Source of the DNA: Pleodorina starrii | Taxonomy: Eukaryota > Chlorophyta > Chlorophyceae > Chlamydomonadales > Volvocaceae | Direction of reading: 5' to 3' | DNA: 64,000 nt | Assembly (NCBI GenBank): GCA_030267565.1 | Contig: BRXU01000070.1 | Span: forward strand, 1-64,000 | In this document: positions 1 to 11,711 of the stretch, in pieces | How the letters are laid out: each line of letters begins with the position of its first letter | Position numbering within the stretch: the first letter of the stretch is position 1 | The notes under the pieces: generated by a model | Database searches by the model: none | Told to the model about the DNA's origin: nothing | Seen by the model: the letters and a program-made list of their open reading frames with translations, nothing else | Program-made: the position numbers and the translations under genes

Positions 1-3000
1 TGGGTCTTCGGGGCTGGCCCGCGTGTCTACGGGTCCGGCCCGTGGGTCTACGGGGCTGGCCCGTGGGTCTACGGGTCTGGCCCGTGGGTCGTAGGGTCTG
101 GCTCCTGGGTCTACGGGGCTGGCCCGTGGGTCTACGGGGCTGGCCTGCGGGTCTACGGGTCTGGCACGTGGGTCTACGGGGCTGAGCCATGGGTCTACGG
201 GTCGGGCCCGTGGGTCTTCGGGGCTGGCCCGCGGGTCTACGGGTCGGGCCCGTGGGTCTACGGGGCTGGCCCGCGGGTCTACGGGTCTGGCCCGCGGGTC
301 TTAGGGTCTGGCTCCTGGGTCTACGGTGCTGGCTCCTGGGTCTACGGTGCTGGCCCGTGGGTCTACGGGGCTGGCCCGTGGGTCTACGGGGCTAGCTCGT
401 GGGTCTACGGGGCTGGCCCGTGGGTCTACGGGGCTGAGCCATGGGTCTACGGGGCTGGCCCGTGGGTCTACGGGTCTGGCCCGTGGGTCTACGGGGCTGG
501 CCCGTGGGTCTACGGGTCTGGCACGTGGGTCTACGGGTCTGGCCCGTGGGTCTACGGGGCTGGCCCGTGGGTCTACGGGGCTGGCCCGTGGGTCTACGGG
601 TCGGGCCCGTGGGTCTTCGGGGCTGGCTCGCGGGTCTACGGGGCTAACCGGTTGGTCTAATGGGTTGGCCCGTGGGTCTACGGGGCTGGCCCGTGGGTCT
701 ACGGGGCTGGCCCGCGGGTCTACAGGGCTGGCCTGCGGGTCTACGGGTCTGGCCCGTGAGCCATGGGTCTACGGGGCTGGCCCGTGGGTCTACGGGGCTG
801 GCCCGTGGGTCTACGGGTCTGGCACGTGGGTCTACGGGGCTGAGCCATGGGTCTACGGGGCTGGCCCGTGGGTCTACGGGTCTGGCCCGTGGGTCTACGG
901 GGCTGGCCCGCGGGTCTACGGGGCTGGCCTGCGGGTCTACGGTTCTGGCCCGTGGGTCTACGGGGCTGGCCCGTGGGTCGACGGGTCTGGCACGTGGGTC
1001 TACGGGTCTGGCCCGTGGGTCTACGGGGCTGGCCCGTGGGTCTACGGGTCTGGCCCGTGGGTCTACGGGTCTGGCCCGTGGGTCTTCGGGGCTGGCCCGC
1101 GGGTCTACGGGGCTGGCCCGCGGGTCTACGGGGCTGGCCTGCGGGTCTACGGGTCTGGCACGTGGGTCTACGGGGCTGAGCCATGGGTCTACGGGGCTGG
1201 CCCGTGGGTCTACAGGGCTGGCCCGTGGGTCTACGGGTCGGGCCCGTGGGTCTACGGGTCTGGCCCGTGGGTCTTAGGGTCTGGCTCCTGGGTCTACGGT
1301 GCTGGCCCGTGGGTCTACGGGTCTGGCCCGTGGGTCTACGGGGCTGGCCCGTGGGTCTACGGGGCTGGCCCGTGGGTCTACGGGGCTGCCCCGTGGGTCT
1401 ACGGGTCTGGCCCGTGGATCTACGGGGCTGGCCTGCGGGTCTACGGGTCTGGCCCGCGGGTCTACGAGGCTGGCCCGCGGGTCTACGGGTCTGGCCCGTG
1501 GGTCTACGGGGCTGGCCCGTGGGTCTACGGGGCTGGCCCGTGGGTCTACGGGTCGGGCCCGTGGGTCTTCGGGGCTGGCCCGCGGGTCTACGGGTCGGGC
1601 CCGTGGGTCTACGGGGCTGGCCCGTGGGTCTACGGGTCTGGCCCGTGGGTCTTAGGGTCTGGCTCCTGGGTCTACGGGGCTGGCCCGTGGGTCTACGGGG
1701 CTGGCCCGTGGGTCTACGGGTCTGGCACGTGGGTCTACGGGGCTGAGCCATGGGTCTTCGGGGCTGGCCCGTGGGTCTACGGGTCTGGCCCGTGGGTCTA
1801 CGGGGCTGGCCCGCGGGTCTACGGGGCTGGCCTGCGGGTCTACGGGTCTGGCCCGTGGGTCTACGGGGCTGGCCCGTGGGTCGACGGGTCTGGCACGTGG
1901 GTCTACGGGTCTGGCCCGTGGGTCTACGGGGCTGGCCCGTGGGTCTACGGGGCTGGCCCGTGGGTCTACGGCTCTGGCACGTGGGTCTACGGGGCTGAGC
2001 CATGGGTCTACGGGGCTGGCCCGTGGGTCTACGGGTCTGGCCCGTGGGTCTACGGGGCTGGCCCGCGGGTCTACGGGGCTGGCCTGCGGGTCTACGGGGC
2101 TGGCCCGTGGGTCTACGGGTCTGGCCCGTGGGTCTACGGGGCTGGCCCGCGGGTCTACGGGGCTGGCCTGCGGGTCTACGGGGCTGGCCCGCGGGTCTAC
2201 GGGGCTGGCCTGCGGGTCTACGGGTCTGGCCCGTGGGTCTACGGGTCTGGCCCGTGGGTCTTCGGGGCTGGCCCGCGGGTCTACGGGTCTGGCACGTGGG
2301 TCTACGGCTCTGGCCCGTGGGTCTACGGGGCTGGCCCGTGGGTCTACGGCTCTGGCACGTGGGTCTACGGGGCTGAGCCATGGGTCTACGGGGCTGGCCC
2401 GTGGGTCTACGGGGCTGGCCCGTGGGTCTACGGGGCTGGCCCGTGGGTCTACGGGGCTGGCCCGTGGGTCTACGGGGCTGGCCCGTGGGTCTACGGGGCT
2501 GGCCCGTGGGTCTACGGGTCTGGCACGTGGGTCTACGGGGCTGGCCCGCGGGTGTACGGGGCTGGCCTGCGGGTCTACGGGTCTGGCAAGTGGGTCTACG
2601 TGTCTGGCTCCTGGGTCTACGGGGCTGGCCCGTGGGTCTACGGGTCTGGCCCGTGGGTCTACGGGTCTGGCCCGTGGGTCTACGGGTCTGGCCCGTGGGT
2701 CTACGGGGCTGAGCCATGGGTCTACGGGTCTGGCCCGTGTGTCTACGGGTCTGGCCCGTGGGTCTACGGGGCTGGCCCGTGGGTCTACGGGGCTGGCCCG
2801 TGGGTCTACGGGTCTGGCTCCTGGGTCTACGGGGCTGGCCCGTGGGTCTACGGGGCTGGCCCGTGGGTCTACGGGGCTGGCCCGTGGGTCTACGGGTCTG
2901 GCACGTGGGTCTACGGGGCTGGCCCGCGGGTGTACGGGGCTGGCCTGCGGGTCTACGGGTCTGGCACGTGGGTCTACGGGGCTGAGCCATGGGTCTACGG

Positions 3001-3240
3001 GGCTGGCCCGTGGGTCTACGGGGCTGGCCCGTGGGTCTACGGGTCTGGCCCGTGGGTCTTCGGGGCTGGCCCGCGGGTCTACGGGGCTGGCCCGCGGGTC
3101 TTAGGGTCTGGCTCCTGGGTCTACGGTGCTGGCCCGTGGGTCTACGGGGCTGGCCCGTGGGTCTACGGGGCTGGCCCGTGGGTCTACGGGTCTGGCCCGT
3201 GGGTCTACGGGTCTGGCACGCGGGTCTACGGGGCTGAGCC

Positions 3241-6200
3241 ATGGGTCTACGGGGCTGGCCCGTGGGTCTACGGGTCTGTCCGTGGGTCTACGGGGCTGGC
3301 CCGCGGGTCTACGGGGCTGGCCTGCGGGTCTACGGTTCTGGCCCGTGGGTCTACGGGGCTGGCCCGTGGGTCGACGGGTCTGGCACGTGGGTCTACGGGT
3401 CTGGCCCGTGGGTCTACGGGGCTGGCCCGTGGGTCTACGGGGCTGGCCCGTGGGTCTACGGCTCTGGCACGTGGGTCTACGGGGCTGAGCCATGGGTCTA
3501 CGGGGCTGGCCCGTGGGTCTACGGGTCTGGCCCGTGGGTCTACGGGGCTGGCCCGCGGGTCTACGGGGCTGGCCTGCGGGTCTACGGTTCTGGCCCGAGG
3601 GTCTACGGGGCTGGCCCGTGGGTCGACGGGTCTGGCACGTGGGTCTACGGGTCTGGCCCGTGGGTCTACGGGGCTGGCCCGTGGGTCTACGGGTCTGGCC
3701 CGTGGGTCTACGGGTCGGGCCCGTGGGTCTTCGGGGCTGGCCCGCGGGTCTACGGGGCTGGCCCGCGGGTCTACGGGGCTGGCCTGCGGGTCTACGGGTC
3801 TGGCCCGTGGGTCTACGGGGCTGGCCCGTGGGTCTACGGGTCTGGCACGTGGGTCTACGGGGCTGGCCCGCGGGTGTACGGGGCTGGCCTGCGGGTCTAC
3901 GGGTCTGGCACGTGGGTCTACGGGGCTGAGCCATGGGTCTACGGGTCGGGCCCGTGGGTCTTCGGGGCTGGCCCGCGGGTCTACGGGTCGGGCCCGTGGG
4001 TCTACGGGGCTGGCCCGCGGGTCTACGGGTCTGGCCCGCGGGTCTTAGGGTCTGGCTCCTGGGTCTACGGTGCTGGCCCGTGGGTCGACGGGGCTGGCCC
4101 GTGGGTCTACGGGGCTAGCTCGTGGGTCTACGGGGCTGGCCCCTGTGTCTACGGGTCTGGCCCGTGGGTCTACGGGTCTGGCCCGTGGGTCTACGGGTCG
4201 GGCCCGTGGGTCTTCGGGGCTGGCCCGCGGGTCTACGGGTCGGGCCCGTGGGTCTACGGGGCTGGCCCGTGGGTCTACGGGTCTGGCCCGTGGGTCTACG
4301 GGTCTGGCCCGTGGGTCTTAGGGTCTGGCTCCTGGGTCTACGGTGCTGGCCCGTGGGTCTACGGGGCTGGCCCGTGGGTCTACGGGGCTAGCTCGTGGGT
4401 CTACGGGGCTGGCCCCTGTGTCTACGGGTCTGGCCCGTGGGTCTACGGGTCTGGCCCGTGGGTCTACGGGTCGGGCCCGTGGGTCTTCGGGGCTGGCCCG
4501 CGGGTCTACGGGTCGGGCCCGTGGGTCTTCGGGGCTGGCCCGCGGGTCTACGGGTCGGGCCCGTGGGTCTACGGGGCTGGCCCGTGGGTCTACGGGTCTG
4601 GCCCGTGGGTCTTAGGGTCTGGCTCCTGGGTCTACGGGGCTGGCCCGTGGGTCTACGGGGCTGGCCTGCGGGTCTACGGGTCTGGCACGTGGGTCTACGG
4701 GGCTGAGCCATGGGTCTACGGGTCGGGCCCGTGGGTCTTCGGGGCTGGCCCGCGGGGCTACGGGTCGGGCCCGTGGGTCTACGGGGCTGGCCCGCGGGTC
4801 TACGGGTCTGGCCCGCGGGTCTTAGGGTCTGGCTCCTGGGTCTACGGTGCTGGCTCCTGGGTCTACGGGGCTGGCCCGCGGGTCTTAGGGTCTGGCTCCT
4901 GGGTCTACGGTGCTGGCCCGTGGGTCTACGGGGCTGGCCCGTGGGTCTACGGGGCTAGCTCGTGGGTCTACGGGTCTGGCCCGTGGGTCTACGGGTCTGG
5001 CCCGTGGGTCTACGGGTCTGGCCCGTGGGTCTTAGGGTCTGGCTCCTGGGTCTACGGTGCTGGCCCGTGGGTCTACGGGTCTGGCCCGTGGGTCTACGGG
5101 GCTGGCCCGTGGGTCTACGGGGCTGGCCCGTGGGTCTACGGGGCTGCCCCGTGGGTCTACGGGTCTGGCCCGTGGGTCTACGGGGCTGGCCTGCGGGTCT
5201 ACGGGTCTGGCCCGCGGGTCTACGAGGCTGGCCTGCGGGTCTACGGGTCTGGCCCGTGGGTCTACGGGGCTGGCCCGTGGGTCTACGGGGCTGGCCCGTG
5301 GGTCTACGGGTCGGGCCCGTGGGTCTTCGGGGCTGGCCCGCGGGTCTACGGGTCGGGCCCGTTGGTCTACGGGGCTGGCCCGTGGGTCTACGGGTCTGGC
5401 CCGTGGGTCTTAGGGTCTGGCTCCTGGGTCTACGGGGCTGGCCCGTGGGTCTACGGGGCTGGCCCGTGGGTCTACGGGTCTGGCACGTGGGTCTACGGGG
5501 CTGAGCCATGGGTCTACGGGGCTGGCCCGTGGGTCTACGGGTCTGTCCGTGGGTCTACGGGGCTGGCCCGCGGGTCTACGGGGCTGGCCTGCGGGTCTAC
5601 GGTTCTGGCCCGTGGGTCTACGGGGCTGGCCCGTGGGTCGACGGGTCTGGCACGTGGGTCTACGGGTCTGGCCCGTGGGTCTACGGGGCTGGCCCGTGGG
5701 TCTACGGGGCTGGCCCGTGGGTCTACGGCTCTGGCACGTGGGTCTACGGGGCTGAGCCATGGGTCTACGGGGCTGGCCCGTGGGTCTACGGGTCTGGCCC
5801 GTGGGTCTACGGGGCTGGCCCGCGGGTCTACGGGGCTGGCCTGCGGGTCTACGGTTCTGGCCCGAGGGTCTACGGGGCTGGCCCGTGGGTCGACGGGTCT
5901 GGCACGTGGGTCTACGGGTCTGGCCCGTGGGTCTACGGGGCTGGCCCGTGGGTCTACGGGTCTGGCCCGTGGGTCTACGGGTCGGGCCCGTGGGTCTTCG
6001 GGGCTGGCCCGCGGGTCTATGGGGCTGGCCCGCGGGTCCACGGGGCTGGCCTGCGGGTCTACGGGTCTGGCCCGTGGGTCTACGGGGCTGGCCCGTGGGT
6101 CTACGGGTCTGGCACGTGGGTCTACGGGGCTGGCCCGCGGGTGTACGGGGCTGGCCTGCGGGTCTACGGGTCTGGCACGTGGGTCTACGGGGCTGAGCCA

Positions 6201-7140
6201 TGGGTCTACGGGTCGGGCCCGTGGGTCTTCGGGGCTGGCCCGCGGGTCTACGGGTCGGGCCCGTGGGTCTATGGGGCTGGCCCGCGGGTCTACGGGGCTG
6301 GCCCGCGGGTCTTAGGGTCTGGCTCCTGGGTCTACGGTGCTGGCCCGTGGGTCTACGGGGCTGGCCCGTGGGTCTACGGGGCTAGCTCGTGGGTCTACGG
6401 GGCTGGCCCCTGTGTCTACGGGTCTGGCCCGTGGGTCTACGGGTCTGGCCCGTGGGTCTACGGGTCGGGCCCGTGGGTCTTCGGGGCTGGCCCGCGGGTC
6501 TACGGGTCGGGCCCGTGGGTCTACGGGGCTGGCCCGTGGGTCTACGGGTCTGGCCCGTGGGTCTTAGGGTCTGGCTCCTGGGTCTACGGTGCTGGCCCGT
6601 GGGTCTACGGGGCTGGCCCGTGGGTCTACGGGGCTAACTCGTGGGTCTACGGGGCTGGCCCCTGTGTCTACGGGTCTGGCCCGTGGGTCTACGGGTCTGG
6701 CCCGTGGGTCTACGGGTCGGGCCCGTGGGTCTTCGGGGCTGGCCCGCGGGTCTACGGGTCGGGCCCGTGGGTCTTCGGGGCTGGCCCGCGGGTCTACGGG
6801 TCGGGCCCGTGGGTCTACGGGGCTGGCCCGTGGGTCTACGGGTCTGGCCCGTGGGTCTTAGGGTCTGGCTCCTGGGTCTACGGGGCTGGCCCGTGGGTCT
6901 ACGGGGCTGGCCTGCGGGTCTACGGGTCTGGCACGTGGGTCTACGGGGCTGAGCCATGGGTCTACGGGTCGGGCCCGTGGGTCTTTGGGGCTGGCCCGCG
7001 GGTCTACGGGTCGGGCCCGTGGGTCTACGGGGCTGGCCCGCGGGTCTACGGGTCTGGCCCGCGGGTCTTAGGGTCTGGCTCCTGGGTCTACGGTGCTGGC
7101 TCCTGGGTCTACGGTGCTGGCCCGTGGGTCTACGGGGCTA
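3241..7140. repeat. Higher-order duplication within satellite, 2,267-bp period
   Basis: The monomer order starting at 3,241 is repeated starting at 5,508. Both blocks open with the same rare 20-bp monomer (3,265-3,284 and 5,532-5,551) in which GTCTGTCCGTG replaces the usual GTCTGGCCCGTG. The two sites lie exactly 2,267 bp apart, which is 108 monomers minus one base. The following variant order (GTCGAC monomer, GAGCCATG monomer, CCCGAGGG monomer and so on) is almost the same in both, with a few substitutions and a monomer gain or loss. This shows duplication of a long segment, not independent single-monomer slippage. Confidence 0.85.
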
Positions 7141-7154
7141 ACCGGTTGGTCTAA

Positions 7155-10100
7155 TGGGTTGGCCCGTGGGTCTACGGGGCTGGCCCGTGGGTCTACGGGG
7201 CTGAGCCATGGGTCTACGGGGCTGGCCCGTGGGTCTACGGGTCTGGCCCGTGGGTCTACGGGGCTGGCCCGCGGGTCTACGGGGCTGGCCTGCGGGTCTA
7301 CGGTTCTGGCCCGAGGGTCTACGGGGCTGGCCCGTGGGTCTACGGGTCTGGCACGTGGGTCTACGGGTCTGGCCCGTGGGTCTACGGGGCTGGCCCGTGG
7401 GTCTACGGGTCTGGCCCGTGGGTCTACGGGCCGGGCCCGTGGGTCTACGGGCCGGGCCCGTGGGTCTTCGGGGCTGGCCCGCGGGTCTACGGGGCTAACC
7501 GGTTGGTCTAATGGGTTGGCCCGTGGGTTTACGGGGCTGGCCCGTGGGTCTACGGGGCTGGCCCGCGGGTCTACAGGGCTGGCCTGCGGGTCTACGGGTC
7601 TGGCCCGTGAGCCATGGGTCTACGGGGCTGGCCCGTGGGTCTACGGGGCTGGCCCGTGGGTCTACGGGTCTGGCACGTGGGTCTACGGGGCTGAGCCATG
7701 GGTCTACGGGGCTGGCCCGTGGGTCTACGGGTCTGGCCCGTGGGTCTACGGGGCTGGCCCGCGGGTCTACGGGGCTGGCCCGCGGGTCTACGGGTCTGGC
7801 CCGCGGGTCTTAGGGTCTGGCTCCTGGGTCTACGGTGCTGGCCCGTGGGTCTACGGGGCTGGCCCGTGGGTCTACGGGGCTAGCTCGTGGGTCTACGGGG
7901 CTGGCCCCTGTGTCTACGGGTCTGGCCCGTGGGTCTACGGGTCTGGCCCGTGGGTCTACGGGTCGGGCCCGTGGGTCTTCGGGGCTGGCCCGCGGGTCTA
8001 CGGGTCGGGCCCGTGGGTCTACGGGGCTGGCCCGTGGGTCTACGGGTCTGGCCCGTGGGTCTTAGGGTCTGGCTCCTGGGTCTACGGTGCTGGCCCGTGG
8101 GTCTACGGGGCTGGCCCGTGGGTCTACGGGGCTAGCTCGTGGGTCTACGGGGCTGGCCCCTGTGTCTACGGGTCTGGCCCGTGGGTCTACGGGTCTGGCC
8201 CGTGGGTCTACGGGTCGGGCCCGTGGGTCTTCGGGGCTGGCCCGCGGGTCTACGGGTCGGGCCCGTGGGTCTTCGGGGCTGGCCCGCGGGTCTACGGGTC
8301 GGGCCCGTGGGTCTACGGGGCTGGCCCGTGGGTCTACGGGTCTGGCCCGTGGGTCTTAGGGTCTGGCTCCTGGGTCTACGGGGCTGGCCCGTGGGTCTAC
8401 GGGGCTGGCCTGCGGGTCTACGGGTCTGGCACGTGGGTCTACGGGGCTGAGCCATGGGTCTACGGGTCGGGCCCGTGGGTCTTCGGGGCTGGCCCGCGGG
8501 TCTACGGGTCGGGCCCGTGGGTCTACGGGGCTGGCCCGCGGGTCTACGGGTCTGGCCCGCGGGTCTTAGGGTCTGGCTCCTGGGTCTACGGTGCTGGCCC
8601 GTGGGTCGACGGTGCTGGCCCGTGGGTCTACGGGGCTAACCGGTTGGTCTAATGGGTTGGCCCGTGGGTCTACGGGGCTGGCCCGTGGGTCTACGGGGCT
8701 GAGCCATGGGTCTACGGGGCTGGCCCGTGGGTCTACGGGTCTGGCCCGTGGGTCTACGGGGCTGGCCCGCGGGTCTACGGGGCTGGCCTGCGGGTCTACG
8801 GTTCTGGCCCGAGGGTCTACGGGGCTGGCCCGTGGATCTACGGGTCTGGCACGTGGGTCTACGGGTCTGGCCCGTGGGTCTACGGGGCTGGCCCGTGGGT
8901 CTACGGGTCTGGCCCGTGGGTCTACGGGCCGGGCCCGTGGGTCTACGGGCCGGGCCCGTGGGTCTACGGGCCGGGCCCGTGGGTCTTCGGGGCTGGCCCG
9001 CGGGTCTACGGGGCTAACCGGTTGGTCTAATGGGTTGGCCCGTGGGTTTACGGGGCTGGCCCGTGGGTCTACGGGGCTGGCCCGCGGGTCTACAGGGCTG
9101 GCCTGCGGGTCTACGGGTCTGGCCCGTGAGCCATGGGTCTACGGGGCTGGCCCGTGGGTCTACGGGGCTGGCCCGTGGGTCTACGGGTCTGGCACGTGGG
9201 TCTACGGGGCTGAGCCATGGGTCTACGGGGCTGGCCCGTGGGTCTACGGGTCTGGCCCGTGGGTCTACGGGGCTGGCCCGCGGGTCTACGGGGCTGGCCC
9301 GCGGGTCTACGGGTCTGGCCCGCGGGTCTTAGGGTCTGGCTCCTGGGTCTACGGTGCTGGCCCGTGGGTCTACGGGGCTGGCCCGTGGGTCTACGGGGCT
9401 AGCTCGTGGGTCTACGGGGCTGGCCCCTGTGTCTACGGGTCTGGCCCGTGGGTCTACGGGTCTGGCCCGTGGGTCTACGGGTCGGGCCCGTGGGTCTTCG
9501 GGGCTGGCCCGCGGGTCTACGGGTCGGGCCCGTGGGTCTACGGGGCTGGCCCGTGGGTCTACGGGTCTGGCCCGTGGGTCTTAGGGTCTGGCTCCTGGGT
9601 CTACGGTGCTGGCCCGTGGGTCTACGGGGCTGGCCCGTGGGTCTACGGGGCTAGCTCGTGGGTCTACGGGGCTGGCCCCTGTGTCTACGGGTCTGGCCCG
9701 TGGGTCTACGGGTCTGGCCCGTGGGTCTACGGGTCGGGCCCGTGGGTCTTCGGGGCTGGCCCGCGGGTCTACGGGTCGGGCCCGTGGGTCTTCGGGGCTG
9801 GCCCGCGGGTCTACGGGTCGGGCCCGTGGGTCTACGGGGCTGGCCCGTGGGTCTACGGGTCTGGCCCGTGGGTCTTAGGGTCTGGCTCCTGGGTCTACGG
9901 GGCTGGCCCGTGGGTCTACGGGGCTGGCCTGCGGGTCTACGGGTCTGGCACGTGGGTCTACGGGGCTGAGCCATGGGTCTACGGGTCGGGCCCGTGGGTC
10001 TTCGGGGCTGGCCCGCGGGTCTACGGGTCGGGCCCGTGGGTCTACGGGGCTGGCCCGCGGGTCTACGGGTCTGGCCCGCGGGTCTTAGGGTCTGGCTCCT

Positions 10101-11711
10101 GGGTCTACGGTGCTGGCCCGTGGGTCGACGGTGCTGGCCCGTGGGTCTACGGGGCTAACCGGTTGGTCTAATGGGTTGGCCCGTGGGTCTACGGGGCTGG
10201 CCCGTGGGTCTACGGGGCTGAGCCATGGGTCTACGGGGCTGGCCCGTGGGTCTACGGGTCTGGCCCGTGGGTCTACGGGGCTGGCCCGCGGGTCTACGGG
10301 GCTGGCCTGCGGGTCTACGGTTCTGGCCCGAGGGTCTACGGGGCTGGCCCGTGGGTCTACGGGTCTGGCACGTGGGTCTACGGGTCTGGCCCGTGGGTCT
10401 ACGGGGCTGGCCCGTGGGTCTACGGGTCTGGCCCGTGGGTCTACGGGCCGGGCCCGTGGGTCTACGGGCCGGGCCCGTGGGTCTTCGGGGCTGGCCCGCG
10501 GGTCTACGGGGCTAACCGGTTGGTCTAATGGGTTGGCCCGTGGGTTTACGGGGCTGGCCCGTGGGTCTACGGGGCTGGCCCGCGGGTCTACAGGGCTGGC
10601 CTGCGGGTCTACGGGTCTGGCCCGTGAGCCATGGGTCTACGGGGCTGGCCCGTGGGTCTACGGGGCTGGCCCGTGGGTCTACGGGTCTGGCACGTGGGTC
10701 TACGGGGCTGAGCCATGGGTCTACGGGGCTGGCCCGTGGGTCTACGGGTCTGGCCCGTGGGTCTACGGGGCTGGCCCGCGGGTCTACGGGGCTGGCCTGC
10801 GGGTCTACGGTTCTGGCCCGAGGGTCTACGGGGCTGGCCCGTGGGTCGACGGGTCTGGCCCGTGGGTCTACGGGTCTGGCCCGTGGGTCTACGGGGCTGG
10901 CCCGTGGGTCTACGGGTCTGGCCCGTGGGTCTTAGGGTCTGGCTCCTGGGTCTACGGGGCTGGCCCGCGGGTCTACGGGGCTGGCCCGTGGGTCTACGGG
11001 TCGGGCCCGTGGGTCTTCGGGGCTGGCCCGCGGGTCTACGGGTCGGGCCCGTGGGTCTACGGGGCTGAGCCATGGGTCTACGGGTCTGGCCCGTGGGTCT
11101 TAGGGTCTGGCTCCTGGGTCTACGGGGCTGGCCCGTGGGTCTACGGGGCTGGCCTGCGGGTCTACGGGTCTGGCACGTGGGTCTACGGGGCTGAGCCATG
11201 GGTCTACGGGTCGGGCCCGTGGGTCTTCGGGGCTGGCCCGCGGGTCTACGGGTCGGGCCCGTGGGTCTACGGGGCTGGCCCCTGTGTCTACGGGTCTGGC
11301 CCGCGGGTCTTAGGGTCTGGCTCCTGGGTCTACGGTGCTGGCTCCTGGGTCTACGGTGCTGGCCCGTGGGTCTACGGGGCTAGCTCGTGGGTCTACGGGG
11401 CTGACCCGTGGGTCTACGGGGCTGAGCCATGGGTCTACGGGGCTGGCCCGTGGGTCTACGGGTCTGGCCCGTGGGTCTACGGGGCTGGCCCGCGGGTCTA
11501 CGGGGCTGGCCTGCGGGTCTACGGTTCTGGCCTGAGGGTCTACGGGGCTGGCCCGTGGGTCTACGGGTCTGGCACGTGGGTCTACGGGTCTGGCCCGTGG
11601 GTCTACGGGGCTGGCCCGTGGGTCTACGGGTCTGGCCCGTGGGTCTACGGGTCGGGCCCGTGGGTCTTCGGGGCTGGCCCGCGGGTCTACGGGGCTAACC
11701 GGTTGGTCTAA
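7155..11711. repeat. Higher-order satellite blocks of about 1.5 kb
   Basis: Blocks bounded by the rare variant pair containing CTAACCGGTTGGTCTAATGG repeat here. Block 7,155-8,652 is 1,498 bp and block 8,653-10,171 is 1,519 bp. They share the same variant order, and the second has one extra 21-mer of the GGGCCGGGCCC type (three in a row near 8,926-8,990 against two near 7,430-7,466). A third block, 10,172-11,711 (1,540 bp), begins the same way and then follows a different variant order, which itself recurs at 12,517-14,056. Equal order with whole-monomer gains or losses is the usual mark of unequal exchange. Confidence 0.85.
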
